Origin: CAYRGQ01 sp964423925
GTDB lineage: Bacteria; Bacteroidota; Bacteroidia; Sphingobacteriales; Sphingobacteriaceae
NCBI GenBank assembly: GCA_964423925.1
Contig: CAYRGQ010000038.1
Span: forward strand, 1-26,242
Length of the DNA: 26,242 nt
Direction: 5' to 3'
Shown here: positions 15,455 through 22,843 of the stretch, in pieces
How the letters are laid out: each line of letters opens with the position of its first letter
How positions within the stretch are numbered: the stretch's first letter is position 1
Program-made: the position numbers and the translations under genes
Notes under the pieces: generated by a model
Told to the model about the DNA's origin: nothing
The model's input: the letters and a program-made list of their open reading frames with translations, nothing else
The model's database searches: none

Positions 15455-15690
15455 ACGACTAAGTACAATCGTCGAGCAAAATCGTTAGGGAGTTGTTAAA
15501 AATAGTCCTTTCCCGCCCTGTCAGGAAGGATAAGGTGTTATAGCCAGTTGGAAGCCACAATCTGGCTCACTTGGGGGTGTGAGACTATGGGAGGTTTTTT
15601 CGGAAATTATCTCTACGAAATCGTACAAGAGATGGGGGCGGTCTTATATCGCGCGGCGCGCTAACGGACTTGGGTGAGCGACCGCTGTGG
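15455..15690. other. Intergenic region with several short inverted repeats
   Basis: This gap separates the end of the carotenoid operon from the DUF2243-ctaG operon, both on the minus strand. It contains AGCCAG/CTGGCT (15542-15547, 15562-15567), CTCAC/GTGAG (15566-15570, 15579-15583) and TCCTTTCC/GGAAGGA (15506-15513, 15524-15530). The first two stems share two bases and so compete. On the minus strand the last stem is followed by ACTATTTTTAAC, a weak terminator-like tail. I see no coding frame of note. Confidence 0.4.
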
Positions 15691-16398
15691 TTATACTTCC
15701 AAGTTGGGAGCTATAGTGTCCGCACGCTTGAACTTCTTGAAGAAATACAGAATTAGTAGAAACTGCGTATACCCATACACCGCATCTTCGACCGGAATCG
15801 TCAGCATGCGAATGCCCAGAAAGTCGCCAGGGTTGTAGTTGACGATGGGACTATCCAGCCCGGTTCCCGTTAGTACCCCATTCACCGGGAAGAAACCGAG
15901 CATAAGTACGGTAAAGACCAAGGATGCTTTCCCAATCCAGGCTACCCGGGCTACGAAGTGCAGGTACAGCAGTGTTGAGATTGTGGCAATTGCCGTTACT
16001 AGCGTATATATTTTGTCGGGATGTAGGAGCGCAATGACGGCACAGCCTACCACACTAACAAATACGATCAGGTTATTGAAACCGGCGAGCCAATCGAACT
16101 TGAAAAACTTGTCAAAACAATAGTAAGTGAAAATGCACGAAAAAGGAATGAAGATAAAGAACAGCCACTCTTCTATGGGCAAGCGCGCGATGGTAACGCC
16201 TAGGGTATAGTCCGTATTGAACCACCACACGCCACGCGCGGTAAACCAGACATCCCACGCAATGAAGGGGATGGCGACGAGGGATGCCGCTCGCAGGAAT
16301 GCTCCAAAGTGGTGGTGGAACTGAAGCCGCCGATCGAAGGAAGCGATAAAGCAGATTATCACGGTTGAAAACAGGACGAGCGAATAGGTATATGGCAT
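15691..16398 (-). CDS. Lycopene cyclase, fused CrtYcd type
   Basis: A 235-aa membrane protein made of two tandem lycopene-cyclase (CrtYc/CrtYd-like) domains, six to seven helices. The first half has 'AWDVWFTARGVWWFNTDYTLGVTIARLPIEEWLFF' with P-I-E-E at residues 74-77, and the second half 'TIPVEDAVYGYTQFLLILYFFKKF' with P-V-E-D at 202-205; these acidic motifs are the conserved catalytic features of this cyclase class. It converts lycopene to beta-carotene (bicyclic) in the inner membrane. It is the last gene of the carotenoid operon, its ATG overlapping the crtZ stop by one base (TAATG). Confidence 0.92.
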   Translation of the reverse strand: MPYTYSLVLFSTVIICFIASFDRRLQFHHHFGAFLRAASLVAIPFIAWDVWFTARGVWWFNTDYTLGVTIARLPIEEWLFFIFIPFSCIFTYYCFDKFFKFDWLAGFNNLIVFVSVVGCAVIALLHPDKIYTLVTAIATISTLLYLHFVARVAWIGKASLVFTVLMLGFFPVNGVLTGTGLDSPIVNYNPGDFLGIRMLTIPVEDAVYGYTQFLLILYFFKKFKRADTIAPNLEV

Positions 16399-16862
16399 TA
16401 TCGGTGCGGTTTGTTGAGGTACATTTTAAAATATTTAATAGGCACGTACAGAAAGCCGAAACATTCGCCGTTTTCCTTCCCTAGGTGCCGATGGTGCTGC
16501 TTATGTGCTCTGCGCAATGCGAGGAAATAGGCGTTTTTGGTATGTGTCAGAAGTTTGATGCGCTGATGTATGAAGATGTCGTGGACGAAAAAGTAGGCCA
16601 TTCCATAGGCCATGATGCCTAGGCCGATGTAGAAAATGTAATTATAATCACGAAGAGAACCGAGATAGATTAGCGCGATGGTCGGCACGGCGAAAATCAC
16701 GAAGAAATAATCGTTTTTTTCCAGCGTGCCTTCGCTGCTATGGTCGTGATGGTCCTTGTGTAGAAACCACAGAAAGCCATGCATGACGTATTTGTGGATA
16801 AGCCAGGTCGCCCCTTCCATGGCCATAAAGGTCGTTAGCGCAATCAGCGTATTCACTATCAT
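16398..16862 (-). CDS. crtZ: Beta-carotene 3-hydroxylase CrtZ
   Basis: A 154-aa non-haem di-iron membrane hydroxylase of the fatty acid hydroxylase superfamily. The His clusters are complete: H23-K-Y-V-M-H28, H35-K-D-H38-H39-D-H41, H94-D-I-F-I-H99 and H120-K-Q-H123-H124. It hydroxylates beta-ionone rings, turning beta-carotene into zeaxanthin. About four helices carry the His motifs on the cytoplasmic side. It overlaps the SRPBCC gene by four bases (ATGA) and the cyclase gene by one. Confidence 0.94.
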   Translation of the reverse strand: MIVNTLIALTTFMAMEGATWLIHKYVMHGFLWFLHKDHHDHSSEGTLEKNDYFFVIFAVPTIALIYLGSLRDYNYIFYIGLGIMAYGMAYFFVHDIFIHQRIKLLTHTKNAYFLALRRAHKQHHRHLGKENGECFGFLYVPIKYFKMYLNKPHR

Positions 16863-17326
16863 TGCCTTGGTAGATTGAACCGGTTTGCTAGTGCCGCGCG
16901 ACGGTAGTCAAAGATCTCGGTTAGTTTTCTTCGAACGAGTAAGTTACGGACGAGCCTGCCTAGCCAACCGAATGGTAGTTCGTAGTCTACCCGGTCTCGT
17001 ATCAGCACGCCCCGCTCGTTTGGAATAAATTCGTGGAAATGATTCCAGTATCGGTACGGTCCCTTTTCCTGAAAATCGGTAAAACTAACGTAGGGATCCA
17101 CTTGGGTAATCCGCGTCGTCCATCGCAAGGGGATGCCGAAGAGCGGCGACACGGTGTATCGGATGATTGTTCCCGCTTGGATGGGGCCGTCCGGTGCGGC
17201 TGAGCGCACCGTAAATCCCATCTGCGGTGGGGTGATGGCCGCGAGGTTTTCGGGAGAAGCGAAAAATTGCCAAGCGGTGTCAATATCGCAGCTTAGCTGT
17301 TGTTCACGATACAGTTGATATCTCAT
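16859..17326 (-). CDS. SRPBCC-fold protein in the carotenoid operon
   Basis: A 155-aa soluble protein of the START/Bet v1-like SRPBCC superfamily: 'YREQQLSCDIDTAWQFFASPENLAAITPPQMGFTVRS' and 'IRYTVSPLFGIPLRWTTRITQVDPYVSFTDFQEKGPYRYWNHFHEFIPNERGVLIRDRVDYELPFGWLGRLVRNLLVRRKLTEIFDYR' in sequence are typical of the branch sometimes labelled 'cell division inhibitor'. The fold encloses a hydrophobic ligand cavity. Its ATGA overlap with both neighbours puts it firmly in the crt operon, so binding or presenting a carotenoid or other isoprenoid is a reasonable inference, not shown by the sequence. Confidence 0.85.
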   Translation of the reverse strand: MRYQLYREQQLSCDIDTAWQFFASPENLAAITPPQMGFTVRSAAPDGPIQAGTIIRYTVSPLFGIPLRWTTRITQVDPYVSFTDFQEKGPYRYWNHFHEFIPNERGVLIRDRVDYELPFGWLGRLVRNLLVRRKLTEIFDYRRAALANRFNLPRQ

Positions 17327-17790
17327 GGCTTGCGGGTTGATAATAGTTTGTCAACATGCGCGCGTACGACTGGCGATTCGATGCGCTGCCGGTTCGTCCG
17401 CAGGAAAGCAATGTCCTCGTCGATGTGGGCGCGATAAGCCAAAAAGGCCGGCGCGTGTAGCTGTACGGAGAGTCTGATGTACCGCAGTTCCGCATTGTCC
17501 GGCTCTTGTGTAATGGCTTGTTCAATGTTTTTCTTTCCCTTACGAAAGGTGTTTAGCTTGTTTATCGGACTCAACAGATGATTGGCCCATATGGTTTGCA
17601 GTCCGCCCAGATAAGCGCGGTTTGTGGCGGATGGGCTGTTCGCCTCCACGAGCTCGTTAATCATCTTGGTACACAGCTCCCTGTCGGCGAGAGCCTTGGC
17701 ATAATCGGTGCGGATGCTGGGGAGAGTGTCCGTTCGGTAGAGTACGGCCATCGTCCAGATCGAGGATATCAGTAGTTTGACGAAGCTCAT
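17323..17790 (-). CDS. Hypothetical protein in carotenoid operon, TPR-like helical
   Basis: A 155-aa protein with a hydrophobic N-terminus (MSFVKLLISSIWTMAVLY), probably a signal peptide or anchor, followed by a helical region. The stretch 'GGLQTIWANHLLSPINKLNTFRKGKKNIEQAI' and 'PDNAELRYIRLSVQLHAPAFLAYRAHIDEDIAFL' resembles a TPR-like pattern seen in many Bacteroidota proteins of unknown function. ATGA overlaps join it to crtB upstream and the SRPBCC gene downstream, so it is made together with the pigment enzymes. I assign no function; a periplasmic or membrane scaffold role is a guess. Confidence 0.75.
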   Translation of the reverse strand: MSFVKLLISSIWTMAVLYRTDTLPSIRTDYAKALADRELCTKMINELVEANSPSATNRAYLGGLQTIWANHLLSPINKLNTFRKGKKNIEQAITQEPDNAELRYIRLSVQLHAPAFLAYRAHIDEDIAFLRTNRQRIESPVVRAHVDKLLSTRKP

Positions 17791-18626
17791 CCCAGTAATG
17801 CGGTTTTATAGCGAACGTAGCTCTTGAAGGCGACGAAGGCCTTTTCGGAGTTGGGGATGCGGACACGGCCGTTGAGTATTTCGCTGGATGATTTGCGCTT
17901 GATTTTTCTGAACAGAGAAAGGTAGTACTTGTAGGCGAGGTACACACCAAATTTGGAAGCGTTAGGCAGCTTTTTTATCCCGACCAGTGCCTCCTCAAAT
18001 TCTTCCGCTATTTCCTGTTCGATCCGTGCTTTCACGCCATTGTCAAACACCCCGAGGTCTATGTTGGGGAAATAGGTTCGGCCCAGTATCTCGTAATCGG
18101 CTTTGAGATCCCGCAGAAAATTGACTTTTTGGAACGCTGAGCCTAGCTTCATGGCATAAGGCTTAAGTTTGCAGTATTGTTCGGTGTCGCCCTGCGTAAA
18201 TACTTGGAGGCACATGAGGCCCACCACTTCCGCAGAACCTACGATATATTCTTTGTATAGCGCGGTATTGTAGTCGATCTTTCGGAGATCCATCGCCATG
18301 CTTTGCAGAAAGGTGTCGATTAGATTTTTGTCGATTTGATAGCGGGTGACCGTTTCCTGAAAGGATTGTAGGATGGGATTAAGGGAGATTCCTTCTTCTA
18401 GCGCCGCGTCCGTCTCGTTTTTTAGCCGGTGCAGCAGTTTCTCCTTGTCGTAGCCGTGGAAGCTATCCACGATTTCGTCGGCCAGCCGTACATAGCCGTA
18501 GATAGCGTAGATTCCCGTGCGTATGGACGGCTTCAACGCCAAAATCCCTAGCGAAAAACTGGTGCTGTATTTTTTAGTCGTCATCTTGCTGACGGAATGC
18601 GAAAGTTCGTCGAATAGTTGCTTCAT
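17787..18626 (-). CDS. crtB: Phytoene synthase CrtB
   Basis: A 279-aa squalene/phytoene synthase family enzyme that condenses two geranylgeranyl diphosphates to phytoene. The two Mg-diphosphate Asp motifs are present: D50-E-I-V-D54 ('YGYVRLADEIVDSFHG') and 'AFQKVNFLRDLKADYE' with D173 and D177, followed by 'GRTYFP'. The SFSLGILALKP start is characteristic. Length matches the bacterial family. It overlaps crtI by four bases upstream and the hypothetical gene by four bases downstream, giving a coupled translation chain. Confidence 0.95.
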   Translation of the reverse strand: MKQLFDELSHSVSKMTTKKYSTSFSLGILALKPSIRTGIYAIYGYVRLADEIVDSFHGYDKEKLLHRLKNETDAALEEGISLNPILQSFQETVTRYQIDKNLIDTFLQSMAMDLRKIDYNTALYKEYIVGSAEVVGLMCLQVFTQGDTEQYCKLKPYAMKLGSAFQKVNFLRDLKADYEILGRTYFPNIDLGVFDNGVKARIEQEIAEEFEEALVGIKKLPNASKFGVYLAYKYYLSLFRKIKRKSSSEILNGRVRIPNSEKAFVAFKSYVRYKTALLG

Positions 18627-20101
18627 GACAAAGGGTTTAGTTTGATGAGCTCGGTGGCCGCAATTTTTCCAGATATAATCGAGGGTGGAACCCCCGGTCC
18701 CGGAACGGTCAACTGGCCAGCATAAAACAGGTTCTTTAGTTTTTTATTCCTCAGTTTGGGTTTGAGTACGGCCGTCTGGCCCAAGGTATTGGCTAGGCCG
18801 TAGGCATTGCCTCCATATGCGTTGTAGTCTGCCCGGAAATCGCTCACGCAATAGCTTCGCTTGTACACCAATTCGGCACGGAGGTTGACCATGCCGGTAT
18901 GTGTTTCGAGTCGGGTGATCATCTCGGCTAGGTAGTGCTCCCGCGTGGCGTCTTCGTCCGCTATCCCCATGGCCAAAGGCATGAGCAGGAAAAGGTTTTC
19001 CTTTCCCTCTGGTGCCACGCTGGGATCGGTTTTCGAGGGACAACACGCATAGAACAGCGGCTTTTTTGGCCACGTTTTGGTATCGTAGATTGACGTAATG
19101 TGCTGATCGAGGTCGTTCTCAAAAAATAGCGTGTGGTGCTTAAGGTTGGGGATTTTTCGGTTTATGCCCAGATAATAGATCAGGCAGGAAGGGGCGAAGG
19201 TGCTTTTTGCCCAGTACGCCTCCTTATAATTACGTAGTTTCGGACGAAGCAGCGATTCCGTATGGTGGTAGTCGGAAGAGGCGATTACACTGTCAAAGGC
19301 GATTGTTTCTCCATTGATACAGAGTGCATTGACTTTACCGTTTGACGCGTCGATTCGCTCCACATTCGCGTTAAAATGGAAATGTACGCCTTGGCGCAGT
19401 CCCACCTTGTGCATCGCCTTTACCAACTGGTAAAAGCCCCCCATGGGGTAATGTGTGCCCAACGCATAGCCGCCATAGTTCATCAAGCTGTATAGGGCCG
19501 GAATCTTCTGAGGCGAGGCCCCCAGAAAAATAACCGGAAACTCCATCAACGTCCGCAATGTTTCACTTTTGAAGTATTTGCAGACGTAGCTTCGAAAGTT
19601 ACGGAAGAGGTCCAGATGGATGGCATGCCGTGCTAGGGCTGGTGAAAGGAACTCGCTGATGCTATGGCAAGGCTGGTGCACGAATTGCCGCATCCCCACT
19701 TCATACTTGAACTGAGCCGCTTGTAGAAACCGATCGAGCTGACGCCCGGCTCCCGGTTCGGTTTGTTCGAATAGTGCCCGAAGCTCGTTGAGGCATCTTG
19801 GCACACGCATCGTTTGTTTTCTAAATACGATTTCAAACTGAGGGTCCAAGGAAACTAGGTCGAAAAAGTCAGCGGTCTGACACCCAAAATCTTGAAAAAA
19901 TTGCTCAATCACGTCTGGCATCCAGTACCAACTCGGCCCCATGTCGAAACGGAATCCCTCAGCGGTGGCATATTGTCGCGCCCTGCCGCCCGGCTGCCCA
20001 TGTTTTTCAAACACGTGTACCTCCATACCGGCTCTCGCCGCATACGCCGCGGCCGACAAACCCGAGAAACCTGCGCCGATAATGGCTATTTTCTTCTTCA
20101 T
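18623..20101 (-). CDS. crtI: Phytoene desaturase CrtI
   Basis: A 492-aa FAD-dependent desaturase that converts phytoene to lycopene through several dehydrogenations. The N-terminal dinucleotide-binding fold 'IAIIGAGFSGLSAAAYAARAGMEVHVFEKHGQPGGRA' and the C-terminal carotenoid dehydrogenase signature 'NLFYAGQLTVPGPGVPPSIISGKIAATELI' are both intact. 'FRFDMGPSWYWMPDVIEQFF' is also typical. I start at the ATG at 20101, where the FAD-binding strand begins after MKKK; the frame is open back to 20245 but that extension is not protein-like and crosses a terminator hairpin. It is first in the six-gene crt operon. No clear TAnnTTTG box was found in the 100 bases before it, so read-through from the fasciclin gene is possible. 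Confidence 0.95.
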   Translation of the reverse strand: MKKKIAIIGAGFSGLSAAAYAARAGMEVHVFEKHGQPGGRARQYATAEGFRFDMGPSWYWMPDVIEQFFQDFGCQTADFFDLVSLDPQFEIVFRKQTMRVPRCLNELRALFEQTEPGAGRQLDRFLQAAQFKYEVGMRQFVHQPCHSISEFLSPALARHAIHLDLFRNFRSYVCKYFKSETLRTLMEFPVIFLGASPQKIPALYSLMNYGGYALGTHYPMGGFYQLVKAMHKVGLRQGVHFHFNANVERIDASNGKVNALCINGETIAFDSVIASSDYHHTESLLRPKLRNYKEAYWAKSTFAPSCLIYYLGINRKIPNLKHHTLFFENDLDQHITSIYDTKTWPKKPLFYACCPSKTDPSVAPEGKENLFLLMPLAMGIADEDATREHYLAEMITRLETHTGMVNLRAELVYKRSYCVSDFRADYNAYGGNAYGLANTLGQTAVLKPKLRNKKLKNLFYAGQLTVPGPGVPPSIISGKIAATELIKLNPLS

Positions 20102-20159
20102 TCCGTGATGGTAATAGACCGATGTGACTCTATTGGCCTGAGAAAAAGGGTGTGAGAAA

Positions 20160-20191
20160 GGGATTGTCACCCGACAGCGGGTGACAATCCC
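20160..20191 (-). terminator. Perfect 14-bp stem-loop between the fasciclin gene and crtI
   Basis: GGGATTGTCACCCG (20160-20173) and CGGGTGACAATCCC (20178-20191) are perfect arms around a 4-base loop. On the minus strand it starts 17 bases after the fasciclin stop and is followed by TTTCTCACACCCTTTTTCTC, a broken T tract. It probably terminates or attenuates the fasciclin transcript, and may tune read-through into crtI. Confidence 0.65.
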
Positions 20192-20207
20192 TGTTGAGCC
20201 GTTTGCT

Positions 20208-21149
20208 TTACGGCAGCAATACTTGGTCGATGACGTGGATGACACCGTTCGTGGTCGTCCAGTCGGCTTGTGTTACTTTTGCCGCGCTGGTGTTGCTTAC
20301 GCCAGTTATGGTTACGTCGTCGCCAATTCCAATGGTAACGGTAGCACCGTTAATCGTCTCGGGAGTCGCGCCATTGCTGAGATTGGTCGAAAATATCCGC
20401 CCACTAACCACGTGGTAGGTAAGGATTTCGAGCAAATCGTCCGGAGGGATGGCTTGGATGGCGGTTTCCGTACCCAGTCCCGCCGCCGTAAACGCGGCGT
20501 TAGTGGGGGCAAACACCGTGAAGGGGCCATTGCCCGACAAGACTTCCGCGACGTTTGTCGTGCCGGTGCTGGCATGCAATACCGCCGCTACGAGTAGGGA
20601 AAAATTGTCGTCACCGACGAGCGTAGCTACCACATTACCCGAAGGGGGTAAAATAACTTTGTCCACTGCGTGGATAATCCCGTTGCTGGCAAGCACGTCG
20701 GCCTGAACCATACGAGCCCCGTTTACTGAAACTGAATTTCCTGATTTCGTTACGTAAAAATCCGCTTCAGCCAAGGTAGCTACGGCCGTGTTAGCACCTT
20801 CGGGAATGGCTGCAGCGGCCACGCGCTGGCCGAGCACATGGTACAGTAGAATCGTGCGCAAGGTTTCTACGGGTAGGGCATTGATGGCGGCCTCGTTGCT
20901 AAAGCCCGCCGCAACAAAGGCTTCATTCGTAGGCGCGAACACGGTGAATGGACCGGCTCCATTGAGCGTTTCGGCCAGGCCCGCACGTACGACCGCTGCG
21001 CGCAGGAGCGAGAAGTCTGGGCTTTCCACCACGATTTGGGTAATTGTTTTGGCGGGTTTCGGAGGGGCTTTATCCTTTTGACAAGCCGTAAACCCTAATG
21101 TAGCCGTTAACAACAGCAACACACTGCAGAATTTTTTTGATGGTTTCAT
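20208..21149 (-). CDS. Lipoprotein with two fasciclin (FAS1) domains
   Basis: A 313-aa protein with a lipoprotein signal (MKPSKKFCSVLLLLTATLGFTAC, lipidated Cys at residue 23) followed by a Lys/Pro linker and two FAS1 domains, about residues 36-168 and 172-312. Each has the H1-type motif ('GPFTVFAPTNEAF' and 'GPFTVFAPTNAAF'), a central 'LLYHVLGQRV' / 'LTYHVVSGRI' segment, and the closing 'ASNGIIHAVDKVILPP' / 'TTNGVIHVIDQVLLP'. FAS1 domains mediate adhesion in many organisms; in bacteria the role is mostly unknown. The gene is divergent from a MarR-family regulator and its -7 box lies between two palindromes, so it is probably controlled by that regulator. It precedes the crt operon on the same strand. 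Confidence 0.93.
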   Translation of the reverse strand: MKPSKKFCSVLLLLTATLGFTACQKDKAPPKPAKTITQIVVESPDFSLLRAAVVRAGLAETLNGAGPFTVFAPTNEAFVAAGFSNEAAINALPVETLRTILLYHVLGQRVAAAAIPEGANTAVATLAEADFYVTKSGNSVSVNGARMVQADVLASNGIIHAVDKVILPPSGNVVATLVGDDNFSLLVAAVLHASTGTTNVAEVLSGNGPFTVFAPTNAAFTAAGLGTETAIQAIPPDDLLEILTYHVVSGRIFSTNLSNGATPETINGATVTIGIGDDVTITGVSNTSAAKVTQADWTTTNGVIHVIDQVLLP

Positions 21150-21169
21150 AATCGTTTATGGGTTTAATT

Positions 21170-21183
21170 GTATATTTATATAC
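21170..21183. promoter_or_regulatory. Candidate MarR operator 1
   Basis: GTATA-TTTA-TATAC is a 14-bp near-perfect palindrome in the leader of the fasciclin gene, about 20 to 34 bases before its ATG. Together with flanks it matches operator 2 in 15 of 16 bases. The centre-to-centre distance of 32 bp is close to three helical turns, putting both on one face of the DNA. Confidence 0.55.
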
Positions 21184-21193
21184 TAGTACAATG

Positions 21194-21201
21194 CAAATAT
21201 A
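21194..21201 (-). promoter_or_regulatory. -7 promoter box of the fasciclin gene
   Basis: On the minus strand the bases read TATATTTG, a perfect TAnnTTTG. The expected start of transcription is near 21188, about 40 bases before the ATG at 21149. No TTTG -33 element is seen; that region holds operator 2 instead. The box lies between the two palindromes. Confidence 0.55.
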
Positions 21202-21215
21202 GTATATTTTTATAC
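21202..21215. promoter_or_regulatory. Candidate MarR operator 2
   Basis: GTATA-TTTT-TATAC, extended by one base on each side to AGTATA/TATACT, is a perfect inverted repeat touching the fasciclin -7 box on its upstream side. A repressor dimer here and at operator 1 would cover the promoter completely. Confidence 0.55.
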
Positions 21216-21361
21216 TAAATTAGTTTTTTTGGTAATTTTGCTTTGATTTTTTGCTAAGCGGGCGAGGTTGTTGGTGTAAATTATTTATAGTCAGTTATTT
21301 AGGTTTTGTGTTGTTTGCGGAAATAGTTTATTATTATTTTGCGGACAGTTATTGCTAAGCG

Positions 21362-22030
21362 ATGTTATACGGAATACTACAGGAGTTAATCGTTCGATTG
21401 GAAGAATTTGAAGCGGATAAACAGTCGGCCGAGCCTACCTTCGGAGATTTTTTGGACTGGCTAAACCGACATTACGGTCGTGCGGGATCGGGCTTGGAAA
21501 GCGGCGAAGAACCGTATTGGGAAGGGAAGGAGCGCGGGCGATCGGCCGAAAGCGTAATCAATACCATGTTGGTGCATATGTTTAAGTATGCCCGTTTGCA
21601 TGCCAAAAACGTTTTGGTCGATTCGCCTTTCGTCAGCCAAGACGATTTCATTTATTTGATTAGTCTACGGGCGCATGGCGATATGTCGAAAATGGCTCTC
21701 ATTCGTCGTAATATCCACGAAAAGCCCGTTGGGAGCAAGATTATCAAGCGCTTGATCGAACAAGGGTGGGCGGCGGAGTATGCCGACGAGACCGACAAGC
21801 GTGTGCGTATGCTGCGGCTGACAGCGTCTGGGGCGGCTATGCTCGACGAGCACATGGATAAAATTCGGGTGGCGAGCAAGGCGGTGACAGGCGATCTAAC
21901 CACTTCCGAAAAAATGCAGCTGATCCGCTTGTTGCTCAAGCTGGACGCATTCCATAACAAATCCTACCAAGACGGTAGCATCTTAAGGCTGTTTGATGGG
22001 GAGCAAGAATCGCCTCGGCTATCTAACTAG
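21362..22030 (+). CDS. MarR-family winged-helix regulator
   Basis: A 222-aa DNA-binding protein. The winged helix occupies roughly residues 90-165: 'VSQDDFIYLISLRAHGDMSKMALIRRNIHEKPVGSKIIKRLIEQGWAAEYADETDKRVRMLRLTASGAAMLDEHM' read in order gives the helix-turn-helix and the D-x-R-x wing ('DETDKRVRMLRLT') characteristic of MarR proteins. An N-terminal extension of about 60 residues (acidic, 'FGDFLDWLNRHYG') is longer than in classical MarR. It is divergent from the fasciclin gene and probably controls the shared region; carotenoid genes follow on that strand. A possible own promoter is TTG (21311-21313) with TTATTTTG (21334-21341). Confidence 0.88.
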   Translation: MLYGILQELIVRLEEFEADKQSAEPTFGDFLDWLNRHYGRAGSGLESGEEPYWEGKERGRSAESVINTMLVHMFKYARLHAKNVLVDSPFVSQDDFIYLISLRAHGDMSKMALIRRNIHEKPVGSKIIKRLIEQGWAAEYADETDKRVRMLRLTASGAAMLDEHMDKIRVASKAVTGDLTTSEKMQLIRLLLKLDAFHNKSYQDGSILRLFDGEQESPRLSN

Positions 22031-22047
22031 GGGGCGTCGGGTAGGTA

Positions 22048-22263
22048 CTAGGGTTCCGTTTCCTCCACAAACTCCAGAATGTCCGCTGGCTGGCAGTCGA
22101 GTGCTTTGCAGATTGCCTCCAGAGTGCTGAAACGGATGGCCTTTGCCTTGCCGGTTTTCAGAATCGATAGGTTAGAAAGGCTCAACCCCACTTTTTCAGA
22201 CAACTCGTTAAGCGATATTTTTCGCTTGGCCATCATCACATCTAAGTTGACAATGATCGGCAT
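22048..22263 (-). CDS. Small Cro/C1-type helix-turn-helix regulator
   Basis: A 71-aa DNA-binding protein almost entirely made of one Cro/C1 (Xre) domain: 'MMAKRKISLNELSEKVGLSLSNLSILKTGKAKAIRFSTLEAICKALDCQPADILEF' shows the turn (ELSEKVGLSLSNLS) and the recognition helix. Such small regulators are regularly encoded directly after DUF2975 membrane proteins, as here, 3 bases downstream of one. It is expected to autoregulate the pair; a 23-bp palindrome at the promoter of the upstream gene is the natural operator candidate. It is convergent with the MarR gene, 17 bases apart. Confidence 0.9.
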   Translation of the reverse strand: MPIIVNLDVMMAKRKISLNELSEKVGLSLSNLSILKTGKAKAIRFSTLEAICKALDCQPADILEFVEETEP

Positions 22264-22266
22264 ATC

Positions 22267-22803
22267 TTAGATCGTTAGTTCGTTCTCCTTTTGCAAGGCA
22301 ATACCCTTACGGAAGATTAATGCAATAACGAATAATATGGCCGAGGTGATCAGATATCCCGAGCCATCGACACATATAGCTACTGCGTCACCCATCGCAA
22401 AGCCCCTTGTGTACAACCGTTCCGCAAGTTTTTCGGCGATAAGGGTGAGCATGCCGATGGAAAATGTATAGCCCGTAATTTTCATGATAATTGTAGCTAC
22501 GCCCTCGTGGAATGGTGCCTGTAGGTGGATGGCCTTGAAAAGTCGAATGGTCGTCAGGAAGACGTAGGCTTTTCCTGCCGAAAGGCCGATGAGGAGCAGC
22601 ATTACGGCCGTGTACAGTGGGGGATGCTGGGCGTACATGGCCGACAGATCGAGCCCAAGATAGAGGTTTTGAGTAGCAATTGGACGGAAGAGGCTAAACG
22701 CGTAGTTGAACAGTAGGGCGCCGGCCTGGGTGCAATAACCGAGAAAGATGATCCAGCAAATAGCTTGGATGGCTTTCAAAATAAAGTTGTCTCGTGTTGA
22801 CAT
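22267..22803 (-). CDS. DUF2975 membrane protein
   Basis: A 178-aa membrane protein with four predicted helices, matching DUF2975: 'AIQAICWIIFLGYCTQAGALLFNYAFSL', then 'LYTAVMLLLIGLSAGKAYVFLTTIRLFKAIHLQAPFHEGVATIIMKITGYTFSIGMLTLIAE' and the final helix 'YLITSAILFVIALIFRKGIALQKENELTI' in order. The last segment RKGIALQKENELTI is the usual ending before a coupled Xre regulator. It may act as membrane sensor or partner for that regulator, but the function is not established. The pair has its own promoter region with a palindrome. Confidence 0.88.
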   Translation of the reverse strand: MSTRDNFILKAIQAICWIIFLGYCTQAGALLFNYAFSLFRPIATQNLYLGLDLSAMYAQHPPLYTAVMLLLIGLSAGKAYVFLTTIRLFKAIHLQAPFHEGVATIIMKITGYTFSIGMLTLIAEKLAERLYTRGFAMGDAVAICVDGSGYLITSAILFVIALIFRKGIALQKENELTI

Positions 22804-22831
22804 CGCGTGGATAGATTAAGGTTTCACGATG

Positions 22832-22839
22832 CAAGTATA
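22832..22839 (-). promoter_or_regulatory. Probable -7 box of the DUF2975-Cro operon
   Basis: On the minus strand these bases read TATACTTG, one mismatch from TAnnTTTG, about 28 bases before the ATG at 22803. The palindrome at 22844-22866 occupies the space just upstream, where a -33 element would be. Confidence 0.4.
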
Positions 22840-22843
22840 CGAA

